64,000 nt of DNA from Caulobacter sp. (GTDB taxonomy: Bacteria > Pseudomonadota > Alphaproteobacteria > Caulobacterales > Caulobacteraceae): assembly GCA_019636175.1 (NCBI GenBank), contig JAHBYC010000006.1, forward strand, positions 36,357-100,356, given 5' to 3'. This document shows, one piece after another, positions 1 to 8,754 of this stretch (its first letter is position 1; each line of letters starts with the position of its first letter). Below the pieces are notes generated by a model. It made no database searches, was not told the DNA's origin, and saw only the letters and a list, made by a program, of their open reading frames with translations. The position numbers were made by a program, and so were the translations under genes.

Positions 1-104
1 CGCTTCGTGCGACGTCGCTAGGCTTCGTCGAGCCGCCAAGGATTTTTGGCGCCGCGGCCTGCTTCCGCTGGCCTTCCCCAAGGTCGGCGGGCTAGACCGC
101 AGCC

Positions 105-998
105 ATGGCGCTTCGCGACTTCTTCCTTCTCATGGCGATGTGCCTGATCTGGGCCTCCAACAACATCGTCAGCAAGATCGTGGTCAGCGACATGCATGTG
201 CCGCCGCTGGCCTATGCGGCGGTTCGCTTCGCCCTCGTCGCGGTGCTGACGCTGCCCTGGCTGCTGCCGGCGCCGCGACCGGTCTGGCGGATGATCGTCA
301 TCGCCCAGCTGATCGGCGGCCTCAACTTCGCCCTGCTGTTCATCGGCTTCAAGTCCGCCACCCCGACGGCCGCCTCCATCATCGTCCAGCTCGGCGTGCC
401 GATGACAACGGTGCTGTCGATGGTGATGCTGGGTGAGCAGGTGCGCTGGCGCCGGGGCATCGGCATGGCCCTGACCCTGGCCGGGGCGGTGATGGTGATG
501 TGGAACCCGACCGGCGTCAGCATGTCGGTCGGCCTGTGGCTGGTCGCCGCCGCGGCCTTCGCCGGCTCTCTGGGTGCGGTGATGATGAAGCAGATGGAAG
601 GGGTCAAACCGATGCAGTTCCAGGCCTGGGTCGGCTTCAGTTCGGTCTGGCCCCTGGCTCTGTTCAGCCTGCTGTTCGAGCATGACCAGCTGCCGCTGGC
701 GCTGCAAGCCGGCTGGCCGTTCATCGGGGCGGTGATCTATTCGGCCCTGATCGTCTCGGTCATCGCCCACACGGTCTATTACCACCTGATCCAGAAGTAC
801 GAGGCGACCCTGATCTCGCCTCTGACCCTGATGACGCCGCTGGCGACGATCATCATGGGGGTGCTGATCACCAAGGATCATTTTGACATCCGCATCGCCA
901 TCGGCGCGGCCCTGGCCCTGATCGGGGTCTTGATCGTGGCGCTGAGACCCAATCATGTGATGCCTCTGGCGCTGTTGTGGAGGAATCGCGCGCAATGA
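105..998 (+). CDS. EamA/DMT-family membrane transporter
   Basis: Inner-membrane exporter of the drug/metabolite transporter superfamily; the substrate cannot be read from the sequence. The 297 residues form about ten hydrophobic helices arranged as two EamA repeats (roughly residues 8-140 and 150-282), the normal size for the family. The first helix carries the motif LIWASNN. The ATG at 105 gives a short cytoplasmic N terminus followed directly by helix 1. The stop codon overlaps the ATG of the downstream amidase (ATGA), so the two genes are probably translationally coupled, although no functional link is obvious. Confidence 0.88.
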   Translation: MALRDFFLLMAMCLIWASNNIVSKIVVSDMHVPPLAYAAVRFALVAVLTLPWLLPAPRPVWRMIVIAQLIGGLNFALLFIGFKSATPTAASIIVQLGVPMTTVLSMVMLGEQVRWRRGIGMALTLAGAVMVMWNPTGVSMSVGLWLVAAAAFAGSLGAVMMKQMEGVKPMQFQAWVGFSSVWPLALFSLLFEHDQLPLALQAGWPFIGAVIYSALIVSVIAHTVYYHLIQKYEATLISPLTLMTPLATIIMGVLITKDHFDIRIAIGAALALIGVLIVALRPNHVMPLALLWRNRAQ

Positions 999-1729
999 GC
1001 CTCGAGATCATCCCCGCTCCCTCGCCCAATTTCGACGCCCGCACCGCGCCGCCGGACATGATCGTCATGCACTACACGGGCATGGAGACCGGCGAGGCCG
1101 CCTTGGCCCGGCTGCGCGATCCGGAGGCGAAGGTCTCCAGCCACTATCTGGTGGAAGAGGACGGCCGCATCTTCAGCCTGGTCGCCGAAGAGCGGCGCGC
1201 CTGGCACGCGGGCCGCGGCAGCTGGCGTGGCGAGACCAACTGCAACGCCGTCTCGATCGGCATCGAGATCGTCAATCCAGGGCACGAGTTCGGCTATCGC
1301 CCCTTTCCGGAGGCCCAGATCGCCGCCGTCATCGCCCTGACCGACGAGATTCGCGGTCGCTGGGATGTTCCTGACAATCGCATCATCGGCCACGCCGACC
1401 TGGCGCCGACCCGCAAGGAGGACCCCGGCGAGCTGTTTCCCTGGAAGCGCCTGGCCGAGGCCGGCCATGGCCTGTGGGCCGAGGCGGACCCGGCCCCCGG
1501 CGAGCCGCTGGCCGAGGGGGCGGAAGGGGTGGGAGTCTTCGCCCTGCAGGCCGGCCTGACCCGGCTGGGCTACGACTGTGCGCCGTCGGGCAAGTTCGAC
1601 CAGGAAACCCGCGACGTGGTGACGGCCTTCCAGCGGCACTGGGTGCAGACCCGGTTTGACGGCGTGGCCGACGGCCTGACGAGAGCGCGGCTGATGGCCG
1701 TTATCCGCGCGGGGGCGGCCTCCACCTGA
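995..1729 (+). CDS. N-acetylmuramoyl-L-alanine amidase with peptidoglycan-binding domain
   Basis: Zinc amidase of the Amidase_2 (AmpD/AmiD) family, which cuts the bond between N-acetylmuramic acid and L-alanine in peptidoglycan or muropeptides. Visible zinc ligands are His26 (MHYTG), His133 (GHADLAP) and Asp143 (KEDPG). Residues about 175-240 look like a PG_binding_1 domain (GVFALQAGLTRLGYD, then FQRHW). I see no signal peptide, so it may act in the cytoplasm on recycled muropeptides like AmpD, or leave the cell another way. The ATG at 995 is preferred over the GTG at 977 because GGAGG lies upstream of it and it overlaps the previous stop. Confidence 0.88.
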   Translation: MSLEIIPAPSPNFDARTAPPDMIVMHYTGMETGEAALARLRDPEAKVSSHYLVEEDGRIFSLVAEERRAWHAGRGSWRGETNCNAVSIGIEIVNPGHEFGYRPFPEAQIAAVIALTDEIRGRWDVPDNRIIGHADLAPTRKEDPGELFPWKRLAEAGHGLWAEADPAPGEPLAEGAEGVGVFALQAGLTRLGYDCAPSGKFDQETRDVVTAFQRHWVQTRFDGVADGLTRARLMAVIRAGAAST

Positions 1730-1733
1730 CTCC

Positions 1734-1840
1734 GTCATCCCGGCCGCAGCGAAGCGAAGAGCCGGGACCCAGACGGGCAGGGCTCGGTGTCAAGGTTGCC
1801 GTTCTAGGTCCCGGATCGGCCTGCGGCCGTCCGGGATGAC
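1734..1840. repeat. Long imperfect palindromic intergenic element
   Basis: The outer arms GTCATCCCGG (1734-1743) and CCGGGATGAC (1831-1840) are exact inverted copies, and further pairing is visible inside (GGGACC near 1764 with GGTCCC near 1806). It fills the gap between the convergent amidase and crtB genes. Its form matches dispersed palindromic elements of alphaproteobacterial genomes. It may also act as a bidirectional transcription end, which is inference. Confidence 0.7.
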
Positions 1841-1850
1841 GATTGAAAGG

Positions 1851-2786
1851 TTATACCCTCGACCATAACGGCGGACGTTCGGGCGGTTTGACCCAGCGGT
1901 CCAGGGTGACCCCGCGAACGGCCATCAGCCCGCCCTCGAGGGCCCTTAGCACCTTGGTCATCTTGGTGGTCGAGGTACGGCTGTCCCAGGCCTGTTCGCC
2001 GCGCGCCACGACCGCCACGCCGATCTCCCGGTACACCCGGTTGGCCGCCGCCACGGCCCAGGCGGACCGGAAGGGCAGGCCGCGCAGGCCCCAGCGGGCC
2101 GAGGCGTAGTAGGGTTCGGCGGCCTCGACGAGACGGCGCGCAAGATCCGCGATAGCGCCGCGATGGGCCGGGTCGGCGACCCCGTCCTGCGGCACCCCGG
2201 CCCCAGCCAGCCAGTCGGCCGGCAGATAGACGCGGTCGTTCTGCGCATCCTCGACGATATCGCGGGCGATGTTGGTCAGCTGGAAAGCCAGTCCCAGATC
2301 CTGCGCTCGCCGCAGGGTGGTCAGGTCATCTGGCTTCACCCCCATGACCAGGGCCATCATCACCCCGACGGCCCCGGCGACGTGCCAGCAGTATTTCAGG
2401 GTGTCTTCGAAGGTCGCGTAGTGGGCCTCGGAGACGTCCATGGCGAAGCCGTCGATCAGTTCGATGGCCCATTGTTCGGGAATGCCGCGACGAAGGGCGA
2501 CCTGCTGGAAGGCGGCGAAGGCGGGATCCGACTGCGGCTCGCCGGCCAGGGACGAGCGGGTCTTTGCATAGAGATCTTCGAGGGTTGCGCGGATTTGCTG
2601 CGCCGGCGCGGCAACCCGCTGGTGGCCCAGGGTCTGGCCGTCGATGACATCATCGCAGTGCCGACACCAGGCGTAGAGCATCTCCGCATCGGCGCGTGTC
2701 TGCGGATCGAACAGGGCGGCGGCGGCGGCGAAACTCTGGCTGCCCTGCTGGATCGCCTCGCGGCTGGCCGCCTCGATGTCGCTCAA
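1851..2786 (-). CDS. crtB: Phytoene synthase
   Basis: Head-to-head condensation of two geranylgeranyl diphosphates to phytoene, the committed step of C40 carotenoid synthesis. It belongs to the squalene/phytoene synthase family. Two aspartate-rich Mg-diphosphate motifs are visible: DDVID at residues 45-49, and NIARDIVEDAQNDR near residue 170 followed by VYLP. Length 311 is typical. The start is TTG at 2786, overlapping the crtI stop as TTGA; no better upstream codon exists in frame and synthesis is probably coupled to crtI. It is the last gene of a minus-strand run that also holds crtY and crtI. Confidence 0.93.
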   Translation of the reverse strand: MSDIEAASREAIQQGSQSFAAAAALFDPQTRADAEMLYAWCRHCDDVIDGQTLGHQRVAAPAQQIRATLEDLYAKTRSSLAGEPQSDPAFAAFQQVALRRGIPEQWAIELIDGFAMDVSEAHYATFEDTLKYCWHVAGAVGVMMALVMGVKPDDLTTLRRAQDLGLAFQLTNIARDIVEDAQNDRVYLPADWLAGAGVPQDGVADPAHRGAIADLARRLVEAAEPYYASARWGLRGLPFRSAWAVAAANRVYREIGVAVVARGEQAWDSRTSTTKMTKVLRALEGGLMAVRGVTLDRWVKPPERPPLWSRV

Positions 2787-4267
2787 GGCGCCAGGTCCTG
2801 GATCATCAGGCCGGCGGTGGCCTTGGCCGAGCCGACGACCCCGGGGATGCCGGCGCCGGGGTGGGTGCCCGCGCCGACGAAATAGAGGTTGGGGATGACG
2901 TCGTCGCGATTGTGCGTCCGGAAGAAGGCGCTCTGGGTCAGGATCGGCTCCAGGCTGAAGGCCGATCCGAGGTGGGCGTTCAGTTCGCTGCTGAAGTCCG
3001 CCGGGGTGAAGATCCGGCTGACCACCAGATCACGCGACAGATTGGGAATGTAGTGCTCTTCCAGATAGTTCAGGATCGCGTCCCGATAGCGCGGACCCTC
3101 CACCGCCCAGTCGATGTCCGCGGTGCCCATGTGCGGCACCGGCGAGAGCACGTAGTGGGTCGATCCGCCGGGCGGCGCCATCTCCGGGTCAGTCGCACAG
3201 GGCGAGTGCAGATACAGCGAGAAGTCCTTGGCCAGACTGTTCTTTCCGTAGATCTCGGAGATCAGCTCGCGGTACCTCTGACCAAAGCAGATGGTGTGAT
3301 GGCGCAGCTGCGGCTGGGGCGTCTTCAGTCCGAAGTGGACGACGAACAGCGAGGGGCTGAACCGCTTGCGCTTGACCGCCGCGGCCGCCTTTCGGCCCCT
3401 GGCGTCGCCTTTCAGCAGCCTGTCGTAGGTGTGGACCACATCGGCGTTGGAGGCGACCGCGTCGAAGGCCTCGAAGCCGGCGTCGGTGACCACGCCGGTT
3501 GTCCGGCCGCCCTGGGTGCTGATCTCACGGGCCGGGGTCGAGAGCCGCAGGTCGCCGCCGAGATCGGCGAACAGGCGAACCAGGGCATTGATCAGCTGGT
3601 TGGTGCCGCCGCGCGGGAACCAGACCCCGCCGCGCCGCTCCAGGGCATGGATCAGGGCGTAGATCGACGAGGTGGCAAAGGGGCTGCCGCCGACCAGCAG
3701 GGTGTGGAACGAGAGCGCCTGGCGCAGATGCTCGTCCTGCACAAAGCCGGCGACCTTGTCGTAGACGCTGCGCCAGGCCTGCAGCTTCATCAGCGCCGGG
3801 GCGGCGGCGATCATGCTGCCGAAGTCGAGGAAGGGGACGTGGCCAAGCTTGACGTATCCTTCCTCGAACAGCGCCTCGCTGTACTTCAGGAAACGCTTGT
3901 AACCCTCTACGTCCGCGGGGTTTCTGGCCGCGATCTGCCGATCCAGTTCGGCCTGGTCGTTGACATAGTCGAAGGCTTCGCCGCCCTCCCAGCACAGCCG
4001 GTAGAAGGGATCGACGCTGATCAGTTCGACATAGTCTGACAGCTTGCGGCCGGAGAGGGCGAACAGTTCCTCCAGGCAGGCGGGGTCGGTCACCACCGTC
4101 GGGCCGGCGTCGAACACGAAGCCCTCTTCCTTCCAGACATAGGCCCGGCCGCCCGGCTTGTCCCGCGCCTCGAAGAGGGTGACGTCCATGCCGGCTGACT
4201 GCAGACGGACAGCCAGCGCCAGCCCCCCGAAACCCGATCCGATTACCGCCACGCGCGGTTTGGTCAT
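2783..4267 (-). CDS. crtI: Phytoene desaturase
   Basis: FAD-dependent CrtI-type desaturase that converts phytoene to lycopene (or neurosporene) by successive dehydrogenations. The N terminus has the dinucleotide-binding motif GSGFGG (residues 10-15), followed by an acidic strand end (TLFEARDKPGGRA). The C terminus holds the family signature FVGAGTHPGAGIPGV. Length 494 fits the bacterial family. The ATG overlaps the crtY stop (ATGA), and its own stop overlaps the crtB TTG, so crtY-crtI-crtB form a tightly coupled operon. The number of desaturation steps cannot be decided from sequence; the neighbouring lycopene cyclase suggests four. Confidence 0.95.
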   Translation of the reverse strand: MTKPRVAVIGSGFGGLALAVRLQSAGMDVTLFEARDKPGGRAYVWKEEGFVFDAGPTVVTDPACLEELFALSGRKLSDYVELISVDPFYRLCWEGGEAFDYVNDQAELDRQIAARNPADVEGYKRFLKYSEALFEEGYVKLGHVPFLDFGSMIAAAPALMKLQAWRSVYDKVAGFVQDEHLRQALSFHTLLVGGSPFATSSIYALIHALERRGGVWFPRGGTNQLINALVRLFADLGGDLRLSTPAREISTQGGRTTGVVTDAGFEAFDAVASNADVVHTYDRLLKGDARGRKAAAAVKRKRFSPSLFVVHFGLKTPQPQLRHHTICFGQRYRELISEIYGKNSLAKDFSLYLHSPCATDPEMAPPGGSTHYVLSPVPHMGTADIDWAVEGPRYRDAILNYLEEHYIPNLSRDLVVSRIFTPADFSSELNAHLGSAFSLEPILTQSAFFRTHNRDDVIPNLYFVGAGTHPGAGIPGVVGSAKATAGLMIQDLAP

Positions 4268-5436
4268 GTGGTCGTTCCCTGTTGCACCGAGGACTCCGCC
4301 AGAACCGCCAGGGCGGCTGAGACGGGCACGGGCGGCTTGCCGATGAGAATGCGGGCCTTGTCTGCCAGACCCGCGCGTCCGGCGTAAAATCGTTCGATCA
4401 GCGGCTGAGGCAAGCGATAGAAGCGTTCGAGCACGCGGTATCTCTGATCGGGCTCACAGGCGCGGAACAGCATCCGGTTCAGCAGCCGATAGTAGCCGCG
4501 CTGTTCCCAGGTCCGTCGGGAGTGATCCTCGACATGGGCGCGGAGGGTTCGGGTGGTCAGCTCCGGCAGGGCGGCGATCTGGTCGGCCAGACGGGCCGCG
4601 TCCGGCAGGGAGTAGCCGGTGACGGGGTGGAAGAGGGCCGCCCGGAGCCCGACGGCGGCGCCTTCGGTCTCGCCCCACCAGCGCCCGATATCGCCGCCGA
4701 GCGCGATCGGCAGGACGCCGTCTTCCTCGCGCAGGACCTCGCGGATGGTCCAGCCCTGCGCGGCGGCGTAGCCGTTGAGGTCCGCGCGAAGCTGGTCACG
4801 ATCGAGGGCCTCGCCATCGGCATAGCGGGTGTCCTCGATCAGCAGGCGGGTCGGCGACTGGGGCAGGACATAGAGAAATCGATAGCCGTCGAGCTGATCG
4901 ACCGTGGCGTCCATGATGATCGGCGCGGTCAGGCCGTGGGGGGCGGTCAGTTCGACTTCCTGGCCGAGGAATTTCTGCCAGCCCAGGACCAGGGCGTCGC
5001 CGCCCGAGGGGCCGCGGGCGTCGATGACGGCGCGGGCGTTCAGGACGCTCTGGTCGGCCAGGGTCACGGCGGTGTCGCTCAGCGAGACCACCGGGGCGCA
5101 GGTGCGCGCCAGCGGACCCAGCGCGGCGCCGACAACCCGGGCGAACCGGTCGGAGGCGATCGACAGGTAGGGCGTTGTCAGGCTTCGCCGGTGGGCCGGA
5201 AACCGCACGCTGTAACCGTCCCAGCGATAGGAAATCAGCGGGTCGATCCAGGCGCGGACCTGCGGCGACAGATCGGTCTCGAAACAGGACCAGGTGTGAA
5301 CGCCGCCGAGCACCGGGCCGCCCTCCAGCACCAGCACCGTCAGTTCCGGTCGCAGGGCGCGCAGTCGCAGGGCGATCAGACCTCCGGCCAGACCGCCGCC
5401 GGCGATGATGACGTCGTATTGGATTGAGCCGCCCAT
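4264..5436 (-). CDS. crtY: Lycopene beta-cyclase
   Basis: Flavoprotein that closes the beta-ionone rings of lycopene to give gamma- and beta-carotene. The 390 residues match CrtY proteins of proteobacteria. The N-terminal nucleotide-binding motif is AGGGLAGG (residues 12-19), followed by a beta strand ending LVLEGG and the family-typical HTWSCFETD. A second family motif, RFLYVLPQSPTRLLIEDTRY, lies mid-protein. It is the first carotenoid gene of the operon and sits 45 bases after the acetyltransferase gene. No later carotenoid gene (hydroxylase or ketolase) is present, so the pathway visible here ends at beta-carotene. Confidence 0.93.
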   Translation of the reverse strand: MGGSIQYDVIIAGGGLAGGLIALRLRALRPELTVLVLEGGPVLGGVHTWSCFETDLSPQVRAWIDPLISYRWDGYSVRFPAHRRSLTTPYLSIASDRFARVVGAALGPLARTCAPVVSLSDTAVTLADQSVLNARAVIDARGPSGGDALVLGWQKFLGQEVELTAPHGLTAPIIMDATVDQLDGYRFLYVLPQSPTRLLIEDTRYADGEALDRDQLRADLNGYAAAQGWTIREVLREEDGVLPIALGGDIGRWWGETEGAAVGLRAALFHPVTGYSLPDAARLADQIAALPELTTRTLRAHVEDHSRRTWEQRGYYRLLNRMLFRACEPDQRYRVLERFYRLPQPLIERFYAGRAGLADKARILIGKPPVPVSAALAVLAESSVQQGTTT

Positions 5437-5481
5437 GATCAGAGGGGTCTAGCACGGGCGCCGCGCGGCGCCGTCGGGCTT

Positions 5482-6006
5482 TCAGCCATTTTGCCGACGC
5501 CGCAGGATGAATTCGAGGTCGTGGGTCTCGCCGACGTCGAAGAAATACTCCCCGGCCTTTTCGAATCCGAGCCGCCGATAGAACCGCTGGGCGCCGTGGT
5601 TTTCCGACCAGACGCCGATCCACAGCTGCCGGGGCCCGTCGCGCTCGAGCCAGGCGAGGGCTTCCGCCAGCAATCGCCCGCCCAGCCCGCCGCCCTGACG
5701 GCCCTTGCGCAGATAGATGCGCTTCACCTCGCCGCAGTCCTCCGTGACATCGGGATGGGGCAGGGTGCAGAGGCCGGCCAGGGCATAGCCGATGGCCTCA
5801 CCGTCGGCCTCGACCAGCCACAGCGCGCGGGTGGGATCGGCAAGGTCCGCGCGGGTCGATTCGAGGCTGTAGGCCGTGCGCAGAAAGCGGCTCAGGTCTT
5901 GCGGCGGATACAGGTGGCCAAAGGTCTCGGAAAAGGTTTCGGCGCCGATACGGCTCAAGGTCTCGGCGTCGGCCGGAACGGCGCGGCGAATCGTCGGAGT
6001 CGTCAT
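5482..6006 (-). CDS. GNAT family N-acetyltransferase
   Basis: Acetyl-CoA-dependent acyltransferase of the GNAT fold with unknown acceptor. The acetyl-CoA loop is visible as IYLRKGRQGGGLGGRL (about residues 96-111), followed by the helix LLAEALAWLE and the late strand ENHGAQRFYRRLGF. Length 174 is usual. The gene lies 10 bases after the exported hypothetical protein and 45 bases before crtY on the same strand, so it is likely co-transcribed with the carotenoid genes. No role in carotenoid synthesis is known for this family, so the link may only be positional. Confidence 0.85.
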   Translation of the reverse strand: MTTPTIRRAVPADAETLSRIGAETFSETFGHLYPPQDLSRFLRTAYSLESTRADLADPTRALWLVEADGEAIGYALAGLCTLPHPDVTEDCGEVKRIYLRKGRQGGGLGGRLLAEALAWLERDGPRQLWIGVWSENHGAQRFYRRLGFEKAGEYFFDVGETHDLEFILRRRQNG

Positions 6007-6016
6007 GGCGGGACTT

Positions 6017-6688
6017 CTAGTCGTGACCGGGATTGCTCACAGCCTGCCGCAGCACGGAATTCCAGGTCATCCCCGACATGATCATGGCGGCTACGGCGCC
6101 GTCGGCGGGCATGGTCATCCGTTGCTTGAAACTCCACTCACCGATCCTGGCGGTCAGGGCCTGCGTGTAGCCTTGTTTTTCAGCCGGTCCGATCAGGTAG
6201 CGCACAGCGGATGTCGGCGGAAGGTCGTCTTCTTCAGCGGTCGCGACGGCGCCTTGATAGGGGACAGCGGTGTCCCAGCGATCCTCGATCGCCCGGCCGG
6301 CGTCTTCGGCCAGGACTTCGGGCGTATAGGGCCTGTCGTATCGGGTTGCGTAGTGGGTCACGGTCATGTCGCCGAAGCTGGTGTTGCAGCCGACGTCGTC
6401 GCCCCGCGGCAGGCCACCCTCAAAGACCATCACCTTGTTGACCTCGCTTCCGGGCGTGAAGCTGCAGACAAGCCCACTGCGCAGATGACGGATGCGCGGA
6501 TCGATCCCGACCGTGACATTCTCGAACAGGTCGGAAACACCTCCCGCCTCAATCAGGGAATCAGCTTCAGCCCGGGCCTTGGCGACGACCTCGGGTGTCA
6601 CGCCCTCCTGGGGTCCCAGAAACTGGGCGGCGGCGGGAGAGGCGGCGGCCATCCCCAGCAAGGCGATCAGCATGGGCAGTCGACGCAT
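6017..6688 (-). CDS. Exported hypothetical protein
   Basis: I do not recognise this family. The 223-residue protein has a clear Sec signal peptide (MRRLPMLIALLGMAAASPAAA, cleavage near residue 21), so it is periplasmic or surface exposed. The ATG at 6688 is chosen because AAGGAAGG precedes it and it places the signal peptide at the N terminus; a longer frame to 6733 would bury it. The mature part is acidic and contains few cysteines. It is the first gene of a minus-strand run into the acetyltransferase and crtY-crtI-crtB, and is divergent from the deacetylase gene. Confidence 0.7.
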   Translation of the reverse strand: MRRLPMLIALLGMAAASPAAAQFLGPQEGVTPEVVAKARAEADSLIEAGGVSDLFENVTVGIDPRIRHLRSGLVCSFTPGSEVNKVMVFEGGLPRGDDVGCNTSFGDMTVTHYATRYDRPYTPEVLAEDAGRAIEDRWDTAVPYQGAVATAEEDDLPPTSAVRYLIGPAEKQGYTQALTARIGEWSFKQRMTMPADGAVAAMIMSGMTWNSVLRQAVSNPGHD

Positions 6689-6792
6689 GAAATCGGCCTT
6701 CCTTGACGAATGGATCCGCAACATGACGGACAATCGACGCGGCCGCCACCGTGACGGATTGCCCGCCTTCCCGCAGGCCCTAGGATCGGCTC

Positions 6793-7713
6793 ATGAGCCT
6801 CGCCCTCTACACCCACGCCGATATGCTCGATCATCATCCGGGAGAGCATCATGCCGAGCGATCCGAGCGGCTGACCGCCGTGCTCGACGCCCTGGCGGAC
6901 AACAGCGCCCTCGATCTGGAGCGCCGCGACGCGCCGCTGGTCGAATCGGTCGACCTCCTGAGGGTGCATACGCCGGCCTATGTCGACGCCATGCTGGCCG
7001 CCGCGCCGGCCTCGGGGATCGTCACCCTGGATCCGGACACCTTTCTGTCTCCGGGCAGCATCATCGCCGCGCGGCGGGCGGCCGGGGCGGCGGTGGCCGC
7101 GGTGCGGGCCGTCGCGGCCGGAGAGCGGACCCGGGCCTTCTGCGCCGTCCGGCCGCCGGGTCACCACGCCGAGCCGGAAACGGCGATGGGGTTCTGTATC
7201 TTCTCCAGCGTCGCGATCGCCGCCCGGGCCGCGCAGGCCGCCGGCCTGGCGCGGGTCGCGGTCATCGACTTCGACGTGCACCACGGCAACGGCACCCAGG
7301 CGGCCTTCGAGGCTGACTCCAGCCTGTTTCTGGCCTCGGTGCATCAGCATCCGCTTTATCCGGGCACCGGCGATCCCTCCGAGACCGGGGTCGGCAATAT
7401 CGTCAACGGCGTCGTGCCGCCCCATGCGCCGCGCGAGCAATGGCGACGGGTGTTCGAAGGCATGATCACCCGGCTGGACGCCTTCGAGCCGGACCTGGTC
7501 ATCATTTCGGCCGGCTTCGACGCCCACCGGCTCGACCCCCTGGCGCAGCAGTCTCTGGAGGCGGAGGATTTCGCCTGGGCGACCCGGGCCGTGGTCTCCG
7601 TGGCCAACACACGTGCGAGAGGGCGTATTGTTTCCTCTCTCGAGGGCGGTTACGACCTAGAGGGTCTGGGGCGTTCGGCCCTGGCGCATGTGCAGGCGTT
7701 GCAGGAGGTGTGA
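6793..7713 (+). CDS. Histone deacetylase family protein (acetoin-utilisation/acetylpolyamine type)
   Basis: Zinc hydrolase of the arginase-deacetylase fold, which removes acetyl or similar acyl groups from lysine or polyamine amines. The active-site set is complete: tandem histidines in RPPGHHAE (His124, His125), zinc ligands Asp161 and His163 in [11 protein letters not shown], and Asp243 in SAGFDAH. Length 306 fits bacterial class II-like HDAC homologues such as HdaH and AcuC. The true substrate is not deducible. It reads divergently from the hypothetical/GNAT/crt run; an acetyltransferase lies close by on the other strand. Confidence 0.92.
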   Translation: MSLALYTHADMLDHHPGEHHAERSERLTAVLDALADNSALDLERRDAPLVESVDLLRVHTPAYVDAMLAAAPASGIVTLDPDTFLSPGSIIAARRAAGAAVAAVRAVAAGERTRAFCAVRPPGHHAEPETAMGFCIFSSVAIAARAAQAAGLARVAVIDFDVHHGNGTQAAFEADSSLFLASVHQHPLYPGTGDPSETGVGNIVNGVVPPHAPREQWRRVFEGMITRLDAFEPDLVIISAGFDAHRLDPLAQQSLEAEDFAWATRAVVSVANTRARGRIVSSLEGGYDLEGLGRSALAHVQALQEV

Positions 7714-7774
7714 CGGAGAGCCGGGGGGCCGCGCCACACGCGGATTAGACCCGACAGCTGGCTTCCGTGGGATC

Positions 7775-8398
7775 ATGGCAGACGCTTTGACCGCCGAAAA
7801 CGCCCCCGCCGCCGTCGGCCGCAAGAGCGGCTCGGTGACGCTCGTGCGTCACGGAGAACCCGCCCAGTCGCGCAAGATCCGGCTCAATGCCGCGGAATAC
7901 CGCGACTGGTGGGCCGGCTATGAGATCAAGGGCATCAAGCCGGGACAGACCCCGCCGGCGGGCCTGAAGGCCGTGGCGCGGGACGCCGACGTGGTGATCG
8001 CCTCGATCCGCCCCCGCTCGATCGAGACCGCCAACGCCATCTGCGGCGACAAGGCCTTCGCCCAGGATCCGATGTTCGTCGAGGCCCCGCTGCCGCCGCC
8101 CGGCTGGCCGGACTGGCTGCGCCTGTCGCCCAAGATCTGGGGCTTCCTGGCCCGGCTCAACTGGGTGCTCACCGACAAGCATGACGAGGTCGAAACCCAT
8201 CGCCAGGCCGAACGGCGGGCGGCCGAGGCGGCCGAGCGGGTGGCCGGTCTGGCCGACGAGGGCCAGGATGTGCTGGTCGTCGCCCACGGCTATTTCAACC
8301 AGCGGGTCGGCGCCGCGCTCAAGCGTCGCGGCTGGCGCTGTGTCGAGGATCAGGGGTTCCGCTACTGGTGCGCCAGGAAGTTCGAACGCGCCGACTGA
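7775..8398 (+). CDS. Histidine phosphatase family protein
   Basis: Member of the phosphoglycerate-mutase-like superfamily. The phosphohistidine motif VRHGEP places the catalytic residue at His26; a second core arginine lies in SIRPRSIETA and the second catalytic histidine in VVAHGYFNQ. The frame extends to a GTG at 7688, but the ATG at 7775 is preferred because the extra segment is arginine-rich and unlike the family. Length 207 is typical. Substrate unknown. It lies on the same strand as the deacetylase gene upstream and xseB downstream. Confidence 0.82.
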   Translation: MADALTAENAPAAVGRKSGSVTLVRHGEPAQSRKIRLNAAEYRDWWAGYEIKGIKPGQTPPAGLKAVARDADVVIASIRPRSIETANAICGDKAFAQDPMFVEAPLPPPGWPDWLRLSPKIWGFLARLNWVLTDKHDEVETHRQAERRAAEAAERVAGLADEGQDVLVVAHGYFNQRVGAALKRRGWRCVEDQGFRYWCARKFERAD

Positions 8399-8505
8399 CA
8401 GACGCGGAGGCGCGCCGTTCTAGACAAAGCCGTGATCAACCAAGCTTCGACGTTGCCGCCCCCTCCGGCCATCTCTAGGGTTGGCCCATTCTCTCGGGAC
8501 ACGAA

Positions 8506-8754
8506 ATGACTGAAGCTGCCGATTCCAACATTGACGCCCTCTCGTTCGAGGACGCCCTCAAGGAACTGGAGAAGATCGTCCAGACCCTGGAATCGGGCCA
8601 GGCGCCGCTTGAGGAATCGATTTCGGTCTATGAGCGCGGGGCGCTGCTCAAGGCGCACTGCGAGAAGAAACTCGAGGCGGCCCGGCTGCGGGTCGAGAAG
8701 GTGGTTCTGGCCCAGGGCGCCGCGACCGGCGTCGAGCCGGCCGAGTTCTCCTGA
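8506..8754 (+). CDS. xseB: Exodeoxyribonuclease VII small subunit
   Basis: Small subunit of exonuclease VII, which degrades single-stranded DNA from both ends; several XseB helices wrap each XseA. The 82-residue protein matches the family in size and in the core [19 protein letters not shown] followed by [12 protein letters not shown]. The ATG at 8506 is standard. The stop overlaps the ispA start by one base (TGATG). The xseB-ispA-dxs order is widespread in proteobacteria. The large subunit gene xseA is not in this window. Confidence 0.95.
   Translation: MTEAADSNIDALSFEDALKELEKIVQTLESGQAPLEESISVYERGALLKAHCEKKLEAARLRVEKVVLAQGAATGVEPAEFS

Noticed and set aside
2696-4039. A 447-codon plus-strand open frame opposite crtB and crtI
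   Set aside because: Antisense shadow; crtI and crtB are clear and overlap one another as an operon.
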